This document shows, in pieces, positions 36,708 through 46,761 of a DNA stretch of 64,000 nucleotides. Source of the stretch: Bradyrhizobium aeschynomenes (lineage in GTDB: Bacteria > Pseudomonadota > Alphaproteobacteria > Rhizobiales > Xanthobacteraceae); NCBI RefSeq assembly GCF_013178945.1, contig NZ_JABFDM010000010.1, positions 124,001 through 188,000 on the forward strand, in the 5' to 3' direction. How positions within the stretch are numbered: the stretch's first letter is position 1; each line of letters begins with the position of its first letter. The translations under genes and the position numbers were made by a program. The notes below the pieces were generated by a model. The model ran no database searches, was not told the DNA's origin, and worked only from the letters and a program-made list of their open reading frames with translations.

Positions 36708-37676
36708 ATGGCGCGCGACAAGATTGCTTTGATTGGCTCCGGTCAGATCGGCGGAACGCTGGCTCACCTCGTCGGCCTCAAGGAGCTCGGCGACGTCGTG
36801 ATGTTCGACATTGCCGAAGGCGTTCCGCAGGGCAAGGCTCTCGACATCGCGCAGTCGTCGCCGGTCGACGGCTTCGACGCCCACTACACCGGCGCCAACT
36901 CCTACGAGGCGCTCGACAACGCCAAGGTGTGCATCGTCACCGCCGGCGTGCCGCGCAAGCCGGGCATGAGCCGCGACGATCTGCTGTCGATCAACCTCAA
37001 GGTCATGGAGCAGGTCGGCGCCGGCATCAAGAAGTACGCCCCCGACGCCTTCGTCATCTGCATCACCAACCCGCTCGACGCGATGGTCTGGGCGCTGCAG
37101 AAGGCCTCCGGCCTCCCGGCGAAGAAGGTCGTCGGCATGGCCGGCGTGCTCGACTCCGCCCGCTTCCGCTACTTCCTGGCTGATGAGTTCAACGTCTCGG
37201 TCGAGGACGTCACCGCCTTCGTGCTGGGCGGCCACGGCGACACCATGGTGCCGCTGACCAAGTACTCGACCGTCGCCGGCATTCCGCTGCCCGACCTCGT
37301 CAAGATGGGCTGGACCTCGCAGGCCCGGATCGACGAGATCGTCGACCGCACCCGCAATGGCGGCGCCGAGATCGTCAACCTGCTCAAGACCGGCTCGGCC
37401 TACTACGCCCCGGCCGCCTCGGCGATCGCGATGGCCGAGAGCTATCTGCGCGACAAGAAGCGCGTGCTGCCCTGCGCGGCCTATCTCAACGGCGAGTTCG
37501 GCGTGAAGGACATGTATGTCGGCGTTCCCGTCGTCATCGGCTCGAAGGGTGTCGAGCGTATCGTCGAGATCGAGCTGGCGGGCAAGGATCGCGAGGCCTT
37601 CGACAAGTCGGTCGGCGCTGTCCAGGGCCTGGTCGACGCCTGCAAGAAGATCGCGCCCGACCTGCTCGGCCGCTGA
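36708..37676 (+). CDS. mdh: malate dehydrogenase
   Basis: A 322-residue LDH-like malate dehydrogenase that oxidises malate to oxaloacetate with NAD. The Rossmann start is KIALIGSGQIGGTLAHLVGL with Asp in VVMFDIAEG selecting NAD. The substrate-binding arginines lie in VPRKPGMSRDDLLSIN, the catalytic His in GGHGDTMVPL, and NPLDAMVWALQKASG and GMAGVLDSARFRYFL are conserved. The length is canonical. It leads the TCA block mdh-sucC-sucD-sucA-sucB-SDR-lpd. A 126-bp spacer with a perfect palindrome separates it from sucC. Confidence 0.98.
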   Translation: MARDKIALIGSGQIGGTLAHLVGLKELGDVVMFDIAEGVPQGKALDIAQSSPVDGFDAHYTGANSYEALDNAKVCIVTAGVPRKPGMSRDDLLSINLKVMEQVGAGIKKYAPDAFVICITNPLDAMVWALQKASGLPAKKVVGMAGVLDSARFRYFLADEFNVSVEDVTAFVLGGHGDTMVPLTKYSTVAGIPLPDLVKMGWTSQARIDEIVDRTRNGGAEIVNLLKTGSAYYAPAASAIAMAESYLRDKKRVLPCAAYLNGEFGVKDMYVGVPVVIGSKGVERIVEIELAGKDREAFDKSVGAVQGLVDACKKIAPDLLGR

Positions 37677-37717
37677 AGGTAGCAAGGCGGGCGATTAGCC
37701 CGTTCCGATGAGTTGCA

Positions 37718-37748
37718 GGATGCTTGGTATATGGTATACCAAGCATCC
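37718..37748. repeat. 14-bp perfect palindrome between mdh and sucC
   Basis: GGATGCTTGGTATA and TATACCAAGCATCC are perfect inverted arms around a TGG loop, 42 bp after the mdh stop and 54 bp before the sucC ATG. There is no downstream T-run. It may be an operator for a dimeric regulator, a stem-loop adjusting mdh:sucC expression, or an RNA-processing site. Confidence 0.8.
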
Positions 37749-37802
37749 GCAAAACACTTATAGACGTCACCACCCCAGCGGGGGTTCGGGGAGCAAGCGC
37801 TT

Positions 37803-38999
<1,197 letters not shown>

Positions 39000-39054
39000 G
39001 CGCCGGTTCTGGCGCTCGCTTCGTCCTCACCGCAACGCTTTTAGAGAAAGCACG

Positions 39055-39939
39055 ATGTCCATCCTCATCGACAAGAACACCAAGGTCATCTGCCAGGGCT
39101 TCACTGGCAAGAACGGCACCTTCCACTCCGAGGCGGCGATCGCCTACGGCACCAAGATGGTCGGCGGCACCTCGCCGGGCAAAGGCGGCTCGACCCATCT
39201 CGGTCTGCCGGTGTTCGACACCGTCAAGGAGGCCCGCGAAGCCACCGGCGCCGACGCGTCGGTGATCTACGTGCCGCCGCCGGGCGCAGCTGACGCGATC
39301 TGCGAAGCGATCGACGCCGAGGTCCCGCTGATCGTCTGCATTACCGAGGGTATCCCGGTGCTGGACATGGTCCGCGTCAAGCGCTCGCTACAGGGCTCCA
39401 AGTCGCGCCTGATCGGGCCGAACTGCCCGGGCGTGATGACCGCCGGCGAGTGCAAGATCGGCATCATGCCGGCCAACATCTTCAAGCCCGGCTCGGTCGG
39501 TATCGTGTCGCGCTCCGGCACGCTGACCTATGAGGCGGTGTTCCAGACCACCTCGGAAGGCCTCGGTCAGACCACCGCGGTCGGCATCGGCGGCGACCCG
39601 GTCAAGGGCACCGAGTTCATCGACATGCTCGAGATGTTCCTGGCCGACCCCAAGACGACCTCGATCATCATGATCGGCGAGATCGGCGGCTCGGCCGAGG
39701 AGGACGCGGCGCAGTTCATCAAGGACGAAGCCAAGCGCGGCCGCAAGAAACCGATGGTCGGATTCATTGCCGGCGTCACGGCCCCTCCCGGTCGACGCAT
39801 GGGCCATGCCGGTGCCATCATCTCGGGCGGCAAGGGCGATGCCGGCTCGAAGACGGCTGCGATGGAAGCTGCAGGTATTACAGTCTCTCCATCGCCGGCG
39901 CGCCTCGGCAAGACGCTTGTCGAAAAGTTGAAATCCTGA
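39055..39939 (+). CDS. sucD: succinyl-CoA synthetase subunit alpha
   Basis: A 294-residue subunit with the CoA-binding Rossmann domain (SILIDKNTKVICQGFTGKNG, GGTSPGKGGSTHLGLPVFD, YVPPPGAADAICEAIDAE) and the active-site His that is transiently phosphorylated, in GRRMGHAGAIISGGKGDA. GPNCPGVMTAGECKIGIMP and VSRSGTLTYEAVFQTTSEG are also conserved. It forms a complex with SucC. The 139-bp spacer to sucA carries a stem-loop just before the sucA start. Confidence 0.98.
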   Translation: MSILIDKNTKVICQGFTGKNGTFHSEAAIAYGTKMVGGTSPGKGGSTHLGLPVFDTVKEAREATGADASVIYVPPPGAADAICEAIDAEVPLIVCITEGIPVLDMVRVKRSLQGSKSRLIGPNCPGVMTAGECKIGIMPANIFKPGSVGIVSRSGTLTYEAVFQTTSEGLGQTTAVGIGGDPVKGTEFIDMLEMFLADPKTTSIIMIGEIGGSAEEDAAQFIKDEAKRGRKKPMVGFIAGVTAPPGRRMGHAGAIISGGKGDAGSKTAAMEAAGITVSPSPARLGKTLVEKLKS

Positions 39940-40003
39940 TTCAGGACTTAGTGCTTTTCGGCGCGAATATTTACAAAGAATAAGGTAAACCGTCCTAACC
40001 CGA

Positions 40004-40032
40004 GCCTGACCCGCGTCTCACGTGGGTCAGGC
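40004..40032 (+). other. stem-loop in the sucD-sucA spacer
   Basis: GCCTGACCCGCGT and ACGTGGGTCAGGC pair over 13 positions (one G-U) around a CTC loop, 46 bp before the sucA ATG. There is no T-run, so a role in transcript processing or in setting the sucCD:sucA ratio is more likely than termination. Confidence 0.55.
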
Positions 40033-40078
40033 ATTGCGCCGTTTTCATTGGGCGCATCGAAATTACCAGGACGCTACC

Positions 40079-43036
40079 ATGTCTCGCCAAGATGCGAACG
40101 CTGCCTTCGCCCTGTCGTCTTTTCTGCAGGGCACCAATGCCACCTACATCGATGAGATCTACGCCCGCTACGAGAAGGACCCCGCTTCGGTCGACCCGGA
40201 GTGGCAGGAGTTCTTCAAGAGCCTGAAGGATGCGCCGGCCGACGTGCAAAAGAATGCGTCAGGCCCCTCCTGGGCGCGCAGCAACTGGCCGGTCTCCCCC
40301 CGCGACGAATTGACCTCCGCGCTCGACGGCAACTGGGCCGTGGTCGAGAAGAAAGTCGGCGAGAAGATCGCCGCCAAGGCCCAGACCAAGGGCGTCGAGC
40401 TTTCGGTTGCCGACGTCAACCAGGCCACCCGTGACTCTGTCCGCGCGTTGATGCTGATCCGCGCCTACCGCATGCGCGGCCATTTCCACGCCAAGCTCGA
40501 TCCCCTGGGCATCGAGGCGCCGAAGAACCGCGAAGAGCTCGACCCGCGCTCCTATGGCTTCACCGAAGCCGATTACGACCGCAAGATCTTCCTCGACCAC
40601 GTCCTCGGCCTCGAATACGGCTCGCTGCGCGAGATCGTCGCCATTTGCGAGCGCACCTACTGCCAGACGCTCGGCGTCGAGTTCATGCACATCAGCAATG
40701 CCGCGCAGAAGGCCTGGATTCAGGAGCGCATCGAGGGTCCGGACAAGGAAATCTCTTTCACCCGCGAGGGACGCCGCGCCATCCTGCAGAAGCTCGTCGA
40801 GTCCGAGGGCTTCGAGAAGTTCTGCGACGTCAAGTTCACCGGCACCAAGCGCTTTGGTCTCGACGGCGGCGAGTCGCTGATCCCGGCGCTGGAGCAGATC
40901 ATCAAGCGCGGCGGCAATCTCGGCGTGAAGGAGATCGTGCTGGGCATGCCGCATCGCGGCCGCCTCAACGTGCTGACCCAGGTGATGGGCAAGCCGCACC
41001 GCGCGCTGTTCCACGAGTTCAAGGGCGGCTCGGCCAACCCTGACGCGGTCGAAGGCTCGGGCGACGTCAAGTATCACCTCGGCGCCTCCTCGGACCGCGA
41101 GTTCGACGGCAACCGCATCCATCTGTCGCTGACCGCCAACCCGTCGCATCTCGAGATCGTCGACCCCGTGGTGCTCGGCAAGGTTCGCGCCAAGCAGGAC
41201 CAGCACGGCGATCCGCCGGACATGCGCATCTCGGTGCTGCCGCTGCTGATGCATGGCGACGCGGCGTTTGCAGGCCAGGGCGTCGTGGCGGAGTGCTTCG
41301 CGCTGTCGGACCTGAAGGGTTACCGCACTGGTGGCTCGATTCATTTCATCGTCAACAACCAGATCGGCTTCACGACTTATCCGCGCTATTCGCGCTCGTC
41401 GCCGTATCCGTCCGACGTCGCCAAGATGATCGACGCGCCGATCTTCCACGTGAACGGCGACGACCCGGAGGCCGTGGTGTTCGCGGCCAAGGTTGCGATC
41501 GAATTCCGGCAGAAATTCCACAAGCCGGTCGTCATCGACATGTTCTGCTACCGCCGGCATGGCCACAACGAAGGCGACGAGCCCGCGTTCACCCAGCCGG
41601 TGATGTACAAGAAGATCGCCGGCCATTCGTCGACCCTGGAGATCTACTCCAAGCGTCTGGTCGCCGAGGGCGTGATGACCGAGGGTGAGGTCGACAAGGC
41701 CAAGGCCGATTGGCGCGCCCGTCTCGACGCCGAGTTCGAGGCCGGCACCTCCTATCGTCCGAACAAGGCCGACTGGCTGGACGGCAAGTGGGCGGGCCTC
41801 AAGTCCGCCGACCAGGAAGAGGAAGCGCGCCGCGGCGTCACCGGGGTCGAGATCGATCGCCTCAAGGAGATCGGCCGCAAGATCACCAAGGTGCCGGACG
41901 GCTTCCGCGTGCACCGCACGATCCAGCGCTTCCTCGAGAACCGCGCCAAGGCGATCGACAGCGGCATCGGGTTGGACTGGGCGACCGGCGAGGCGCTGGC
42001 GTATTGCTCGCTGCTGCTCGAAGGCCACAAGGTTCGTCTCTCCGGCCAGGACAGCGAGCGCGGTACCTTCTCGCAGCGCCACTCCGTCCTGATCGATCAG
42101 GAGGATGAGAGCCGCTATACGCCGTTCAACCATCTGGCGCCGGAGCAGGGCCACTTCGAGGTCATCAACTCGCTGCTGTCGGAAGAAGCCGTGCTCGGCT
42201 TCGAATACGGCTACTCGCTCGCCGAGCCGACCGCGCTGACCTTGTGGGAAGCGCAGTTCGGCGACTTCGCCAACGGCGCGCAAGTGCTGTTCGACCAGTT
42301 CATCTCGTCGGGCGAGCGCAAATGGCTGCGCATGTCCGGCCTCGTCTGCCTGCTGCCGCACGGCTATGAAGGCCAGGGCCCCGAGCATTCGTCAGCCCGC
42401 CTCGAGCGCTTCCTGCAGATGTGCGCCGAGGACAACATGCAGGTGGTCTACCCGACCACGCCGGCGAACTACTTCCACGTGCTGCGCCGCCAGCTGCATC
42501 GCGAGATCCGCAAGCCGCTGATCGTGATGACGCCGAAATCGCTGCTGCGCCACAAGCGCGCGGTGTCGCGGCTCGAGGAACTGGCCAAGGGCACGACCTT
42601 CCACCGCATCCTGTACGACGACGCCCAGATGCAGGCGGACGACAAGACCAGGCTGGTGCCGGATGACCAGATCCGCCGCATCGTGCTGTGCTCGGGCAAG
42701 GTCTATTACGACCTCTACGACGAGCGCGAGAAGCGCGGGTTGAACGACGTCTATCTCATGCGCATCGAGCAGCTCTATCCGGTGCCGCTCAAGGCGCTGG
42801 TCGCCGAGCTCGGCCGTTTCAAGAACGCCGAGGTCGTGTGGTGCCAGGAAGAGCCGCGCAACATGGGCGCCTGGCACTTCATCGAGCCGTATATCGAGTG
42901 GGTGCTGAACCAGACCGGGGCCAAGAGCAAGCGTCCGCGCTATGCCGGCCGCGCCGCGTCGGCGGCGACCGCCACGGGCCTGATGTCGAAGCATCTCGCC
43001 CAGCTGAAGGCGCTGCTCGACGAAGCCTTGAACTGA
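40079..43036 (+). CDS. sucA: 2-oxoglutarate dehydrogenase E1 component
   Basis: A 985-residue thiamine-diphosphate enzyme that decarboxylates 2-oxoglutarate and succinylates the lipoyl group of SucB. The N-terminal helix FLQGTNATYIDEIYARYEKD anchors E1 to the complex. The ThDP/Mg region is LLMHGDAAFAGQGVVAE with IHFIVNNQIGFTT; catalytic and substrate-binding segments are GMPHRGRLNVL, YRRHGHNEGDEP, SGQDSERGTFSQRHSV and LPHGYEGQGPEHSSARLERF. Full length. The ATG at 40079 (MSRQDANAAFALSS) is used rather than an upstream extension from 40022. A 709-codon open frame on the opposite strand is a composition artefact. Confidence 0.98.
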   Translation: MSRQDANAAFALSSFLQGTNATYIDEIYARYEKDPASVDPEWQEFFKSLKDAPADVQKNASGPSWARSNWPVSPRDELTSALDGNWAVVEKKVGEKIAAKAQTKGVELSVADVNQATRDSVRALMLIRAYRMRGHFHAKLDPLGIEAPKNREELDPRSYGFTEADYDRKIFLDHVLGLEYGSLREIVAICERTYCQTLGVEFMHISNAAQKAWIQERIEGPDKEISFTREGRRAILQKLVESEGFEKFCDVKFTGTKRFGLDGGESLIPALEQIIKRGGNLGVKEIVLGMPHRGRLNVLTQVMGKPHRALFHEFKGGSANPDAVEGSGDVKYHLGASSDREFDGNRIHLSLTANPSHLEIVDPVVLGKVRAKQDQHGDPPDMRISVLPLLMHGDAAFAGQGVVAECFALSDLKGYRTGGSIHFIVNNQIGFTTYPRYSRSSPYPSDVAKMIDAPIFHVNGDDPEAVVFAAKVAIEFRQKFHKPVVIDMFCYRRHGHNEGDEPAFTQPVMYKKIAGHSSTLEIYSKRLVAEGVMTEGEVDKAKADWRARLDAEFEAGTSYRPNKADWLDGKWAGLKSADQEEEARRGVTGVEIDRLKEIGRKITKVPDGFRVHRTIQRFLENRAKAIDSGIGLDWATGEALAYCSLLLEGHKVRLSGQDSERGTFSQRHSVLIDQEDESRYTPFNHLAPEQGHFEVINSLLSEEAVLGFEYGYSLAEPTALTLWEAQFGDFANGAQVLFDQFISSGERKWLRMSGLVCLLPHGYEGQGPEHSSARLERFLQMCAEDNMQVVYPTTPANYFHVLRRQLHREIRKPLIVMTPKSLLRHKRAVSRLEELAKGTTFHRILYDDAQMQADDKTRLVPDDQIRRIVLCSGKVYYDLYDEREKRGLNDVYLMRIEQLYPVPLKALVAELGRFKNAEVVWCQEEPRNMGAWHFIEPYIEWVLNQTGAKSKRPRYAGRAASAATATGLMSKHLAQLKALLDEALN

Positions 43037-43048
43037 ACCTGCCTTTGA

Positions 43049-43149
43049 AGGGCGCCCCGCGGTCTGCGGGGCGCAAGTACAAGTCCATCGCGTTGATTGT
43101 CCGTCCCGCATCGCTTGCTCGCCGCAAGGCGATGGCGGACGGACTTTAT
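43049..43149 (+). other. two stem-loops in the sucA-sucB spacer
   Basis: GCGCCCCGC/GCGGGGCGC pairs at about 43051-43073, followed by a longer imperfect hairpin with GTCCGTCC (43098) pairing to GGACGGAC (43148) across a 30-nt loop region. The 142-bp spacer has no gene. These could act as processing or mRNA-stability elements between E1 and E2. Confidence 0.5.
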
Positions 43150-43178
43150 GACCGCACGGGTTATTGAGGATAGAGACC

Positions 43179-44417
43179 ATGACTGAAATTCGCGTTCCGA
43201 CGCTGGGTGAATCCGTCACCGAAGCCACCATCGGCCGTTGGTTCAAGAAGGCCGGCGACGCAGTTGCGGTCGACGAGCCCCTCGTCGAGCTCGAGACCGA
43301 CAAGGTGACGATCGAGGTGCCTGCGCCGTCAGCCGGCACTCTGGGCGAGATCATCGCCAAGGATGGTGAGACCGTTGCCGTCGGTGCGCTGCTCGGCCAG
43401 ATCACCGATGGCGCTGCCGCTGCAAAGCCGGCGGCTGCTGCACCCGCCGCGGCTTCGGCGAAGCCTGCTGCTGCTCCGGCTGCCGCTCCCGCCCCGGCCA
43501 AGGCGCTGCCCGCCGACACCCCGCAGGCGCCGTCAGTGCGCAAGCTTTCGGCCGAGAGCGGCGTCGATGCCACCACTGTGCCCGGCTCGGGCAAGGACGG
43601 CCGCGTCACCAAGGGCGACATGCTGGCCGCGATCGAGCGCGCCGCCTCGGCGCCGACTCCCGTCAATCAGCCGGCCGCTTCCGTGCAGGTCCGTGCGCCG
43701 TCCCCAGCCGATGACGCGGCGCGCGAGGAGCGCGTGAAGATGACCCGGCTGCGCCAGACCATCGCGCGGCGCCTCAAGGACGTGCAGAACACCGCGGCGA
43801 TGCTGACGACCTTCAACGAGGTCGACATGACCAACGTCATGGCGCTGCGCAGCCAGTACAAGGACGTGTTCGAGAAGAAGCACGGCTCCAAGCTCGGCTT
43901 CATGGGATTCTTCACCAAGGCGGTTGTGCAGGCGCTGAAAGACATCCCGGCTGTGAACGCCGAGATCGACGGCAGCGATCTCATCTACAAGAACTACTAC
44001 CACATCGGCGTCGCCGTCGGCACCGACAAGGGCCTGGTCGTGCCGGTGGTGCGCGACTGCGACCACAAGTCGATCGCCGACATCGAGAAGGGCATCGCCG
44101 ATTTCGGCCGCCGCGCTCGTGACGGCCAGCTCAAGATCGACGAAATGCAGGGCGGCACCTTCACGATCACCAATGGCGGCATCTACGGCTCGCTGATGTC
44201 GACCCCGATTCTTAACGCGCCGCAGTCCGGCATTCTCGGCATGCACAAGATCCAGGAGCGGCCGGTGGTGGTCGGCGGCAAGATCGAGGTCCGCCCGATG
44301 ATGTATCTGGCACTGTCCTACGATCACCGCGTCATCGACGGCAAGGAAGCCGTGACCTTCCTGGTGCGCGTCAAGGAGAGCCTGGAAGATCCCGCGCGGC
44401 TCGTGCTGGATCTCTGA
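43179..44417 (+). CDS. sucB: 2-oxoglutarate dehydrogenase E2, dihydrolipoamide succinyltransferase
   Basis: A 412-residue E2 core protein. The lipoyl domain (TEIRVPTLGESVTEATIG) carries the lipoylated Lys in LVELETDKVTIEVPAP (about residue 42). An Ala/Pro-rich linker (AAKPAAAAPAAASAKPAA...) leads to the subunit-binding domain (APSVRKLSAESGVDATTVPG, SGKDGRVTKGDML). The catalytic acyltransferase domain ends with SYDHRVIDGKEAVTFLVRVK, containing the active-site His and Asp. It transfers succinyl groups from SucA-bound lipoate to CoA. An upstream start at 43164 adds five residues; the ATG at 43179 is canonical. Confidence 0.98.
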   Translation: MTEIRVPTLGESVTEATIGRWFKKAGDAVAVDEPLVELETDKVTIEVPAPSAGTLGEIIAKDGETVAVGALLGQITDGAAAAKPAAAAPAAASAKPAAAPAAAPAPAKALPADTPQAPSVRKLSAESGVDATTVPGSGKDGRVTKGDMLAAIERAASAPTPVNQPAASVQVRAPSPADDAAREERVKMTRLRQTIARRLKDVQNTAAMLTTFNEVDMTNVMALRSQYKDVFEKKHGSKLGFMGFFTKAVVQALKDIPAVNAEIDGSDLIYKNYYHIGVAVGTDKGLVVPVVRDCDHKSIADIEKGIADFGRRARDGQLKIDEMQGGTFTITNGGIYGSLMSTPILNAPQSGILGMHKIQERPVVVGGKIEVRPMMYLALSYDHRVIDGKEAVTFLVRVKESLEDPARLVLDL

Positions 44418-44483
44418 TCGACCTCATAACCGATGCTCACGAGGCGCGCTGAGAGGCGCGCCTCAAACCTAACGGGGGCCATC

Positions 44484-45230
44484 ATGACCGACAGGGTTGC
44501 AGTGATCACCGGCGGCAGCCGCGGCATCGGCCGCGCCACCGCAATCGCCGCCGCATCGCGCGGCTTCAAGATCGTCGTCGGCTACGCCTCGAACGAGGCC
44601 GCGGCTCAGAGCACCGTGGCCGCGATCGAGGCCAAGAACGGCAAGGCCATCGCGGTGAAATGCGACGTCGGCCGCGAGCACGACATCCTCGCTCTGTTCA
44701 AGGCCGCCGACAAGTTCGGCACCCTCGGCGCGCTGATCAACAATGCCGGCATCGTCGGCCCGACCACCCGCGTCGACGAGATGAGCGCGGAGCGCATCGA
44801 GCGCTTGATGGCGGTCAATGTCACCGGCAGCATCCTGTGCGCACGTGAAGCCGTGAAGCGGATGTCGACGCGGCATGGCGGTCAGGGCGGGGTGATCATC
44901 AACCTGTCGTCGGTTGCCGCCAAGCTCGGCTCGCCCAACACCTATGTCGACTACGCGGCCTCGAAGGGCGCGATCGATTCCTTCACCGTCGGCCTCGGCC
45001 ACGAGGTCGCCAATGAAGGCATCCGCGTTGCCGCCATCAGGCCGGGCCTGATCGACACTGAAATTCACGCCTCCGGCGGCGAGCCCGATCGCGCTCATCG
45101 CCTCGCCCCGATGGTGCCGATGAAGCGGGTCGGCACCTCCGAGGAAATCGCCAATGCCATCGTCTGGCTGCTGTCGGACGAGGCCTCCTACGTCACTTCG
45201 GCCATTCTCGACGTGTCGGGCGGACGCTGA
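44484..45230 (+). CDS. SDR-family oxidoreductase inside the sucAB-lpd block
   Basis: A 248-residue classical short-chain dehydrogenase. The cofactor motif is AVITGGSRGIGRATAIAAAS (TGxxxGIG), with NNAG in ALINNAGIVGPTTRV, catalytic Ser in VIINLSSVAAKLGSP, and the Tyr-Lys pair in YVDYAASKGAIDSF. The VGYASNEAAAQS segment after beta-2 suggests NADP or NAD cannot be separated from sequence alone. The substrate is unknown. It lies 66 bp after sucB and 46 bp before lpd on the same strand, so it is probably cotranscribed with the 2-oxoglutarate dehydrogenase genes; a functional link is inference. The ATG at 44484 follows AACGGGGGCC. Confidence 0.92.
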   Translation: MTDRVAVITGGSRGIGRATAIAAASRGFKIVVGYASNEAAAQSTVAAIEAKNGKAIAVKCDVGREHDILALFKAADKFGTLGALINNAGIVGPTTRVDEMSAERIERLMAVNVTGSILCAREAVKRMSTRHGGQGGVIINLSSVAAKLGSPNTYVDYAASKGAIDSFTVGLGHEVANEGIRVAAIRPGLIDTEIHASGGEPDRAHRLAPMVPMKRVGTSEEIANAIVWLLSDEASYVTSAILDVSGGR

Positions 45231-45276
45231 CGACCGTCATCATCTCTGACTGCAAAAGCTTACGGAACATTCGATC

Positions 45277-46680
45277 ATGGCATCCTACGATCTCGTCGTC
45301 ATCGGCACCGGTCCCGGTGGTTATGTCTGCGCCATCCGCGCAGCGCAGCTCGGCATGAAGGTGGCGGTGGTCGAGAAGAACGCCACCCTCGGCGGCACCT
45401 GCCTCAATGTCGGCTGCATGCCCTCGAAGGCGCTGCTGCACGCCTCGGAGCTGTTCGAGGAGGCCGGGCACTCCTTCGCCAAGATGGGCATCAAGGTCCC
45501 CACGCCGGAAATCGATCTGCCGGCGATGATGAACTTCAAGCAGCAGGGCATCGACGGCAACGTCAAGGGCGTCGAATACCTGATGAAGAAGAACAAGATC
45601 GACGTGATCCAGGGCAAGGGCAAGATCCTCGGCACCGGCAAGGTTCAGGTCACGGCCAATGACGGCGCGACGCAGACCGTCGAAACCAAGAACATCGTCA
45701 TCGCCACAGGCTCGGACATCGCGCGTCTGAAGGGCATCGAGATCGACGAGAAGCGCATCGTCTCCTCGACCGGTGCGCTGTCGCTGGACAAGGTGCCGTC
45801 GAGCCTGCTCGTGGTCGGCGCCGGCGTGATCGGACTCGAACTCGGCTCGGTGTGGCGCCGCCTCGGCGCAAAGGTCACCGTCGTCGAGTTCCTCGACCGC
45901 ATCCTGCCCGGCATGGACGGCGAGATCGCCAAGCAGTTCCAGCGCATCCTCGAGAAGCAGGGCTTTGCGTTCAAGCTCGGTGCCAAGGTCACCGGCGTCG
46001 ACACGTCGAGCGCAACGCTTTCCGCGACGATCGAGCCGGCCGCCGGTGGCGCTGCCGAGAAGATCGAGGCCGACGTCGTGCTCGTCGCCATCGGCCGCGT
46101 GCCCTACACCGACGGTCTCGGCCTGCAGGAGGCGGGCGTAGTGCTCGACAACCGCGGCCGCGTTCAGATCGATCATCATTTCGCAACCAGCGTGCCCGGC
46201 GTCTACGCCATCGGCGATGTCGTCGCGGGGCCGATGCTCGCGCACAAGGCCGAGGACGAAGGTGTCGCCGTCGCCGAGATCCTTGGCGGCCAGGCTGGCC
46301 ACGTGAACTACGACGTCATCCCGGGCGTAGTCTACACCACCCCCGAGGTCGCCTCCGTCGGCAAGACCGAGGACGAGCTCAAGCAGGCCGGCACAGCCTA
46401 TACCGTCGGCAAGTTTCCGTTTACCGCGAACGGCCGCTCCAAGGTCAACCAGACCACTGACGGCTTCGTGAAGATCCTTGCAGATGCGAAGACCGATCGC
46501 GTGCTCGGCGCGCACATCATCGGCCGCGAGGCCGGCGAAATGATCCACGAAGCCGCCGTATTGATGGAGTTCGGTGGCTCCGCCGAGGATCTGGCACGCA
46601 CCTGCCACGCCCATCCGACCCGCTCGGAGGCCGTCAAGGAAGCCGCCCTTGCAGTGGGCAAGCGTGCCATCCACATGTGA
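45277..46680 (+). CDS. lpd: dihydrolipoamide dehydrogenase (E3)
   Basis: A 467-residue FAD/NAD flavoprotein that reoxidises dihydrolipoamide of SucB. FAD motif: YDLVVIGTGPGGYVCAIRAA. Redox-active disulfide: GGTCLNVGCMPSKALL. NAD motif: LLVVGAGVIGLELGSVWRRL. The C-terminal active-site His is in CHAHPTRSEAVKEA, contributed to the neighbouring subunit. IGDVVAGPMLAHKAEDEGV is the second FAD-binding segment. Full length. It closes the 2-oxoglutarate dehydrogenase block and may also serve pyruvate dehydrogenase, though many Bradyrhizobia have another copy. Confidence 0.98.
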   Translation: MASYDLVVIGTGPGGYVCAIRAAQLGMKVAVVEKNATLGGTCLNVGCMPSKALLHASELFEEAGHSFAKMGIKVPTPEIDLPAMMNFKQQGIDGNVKGVEYLMKKNKIDVIQGKGKILGTGKVQVTANDGATQTVETKNIVIATGSDIARLKGIEIDEKRIVSSTGALSLDKVPSSLLVVGAGVIGLELGSVWRRLGAKVTVVEFLDRILPGMDGEIAKQFQRILEKQGFAFKLGAKVTGVDTSSATLSATIEPAAGGAAEKIEADVVLVAIGRVPYTDGLGLQEAGVVLDNRGRVQIDHHFATSVPGVYAIGDVVAGPMLAHKAEDEGVAVAEILGGQAGHVNYDVIPGVVYTTPEVASVGKTEDELKQAGTAYTVGKFPFTANGRSKVNQTTDGFVKILADAKTDRVLGAHIIGREAGEMIHEAAVLMEFGGSAEDLARTCHAHPTRSEAVKEAALAVGKRAIHM

Positions 46681-46761
46681 CATGTGTCCGGCGGCGTGAT
46701 CGGCAGGTGCGACAATACGCCTGCCGGCCACGCTGAACCAATTGGCAAGAAGCAAGGTCGC

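Noticed and set aside
40259..42388. A 709-codon open frame antisense to sucA
   Set aside because: Same artefact; no recognisable domain and fully overlapped by SucA with catalytic motifs. Likewise 53106-55211 (opposite atpH/atpA), 56284-57645 (opposite atpD), 45193-46944 (opposite lpd), 49480-51369 (opposite priA) and 607-2010.
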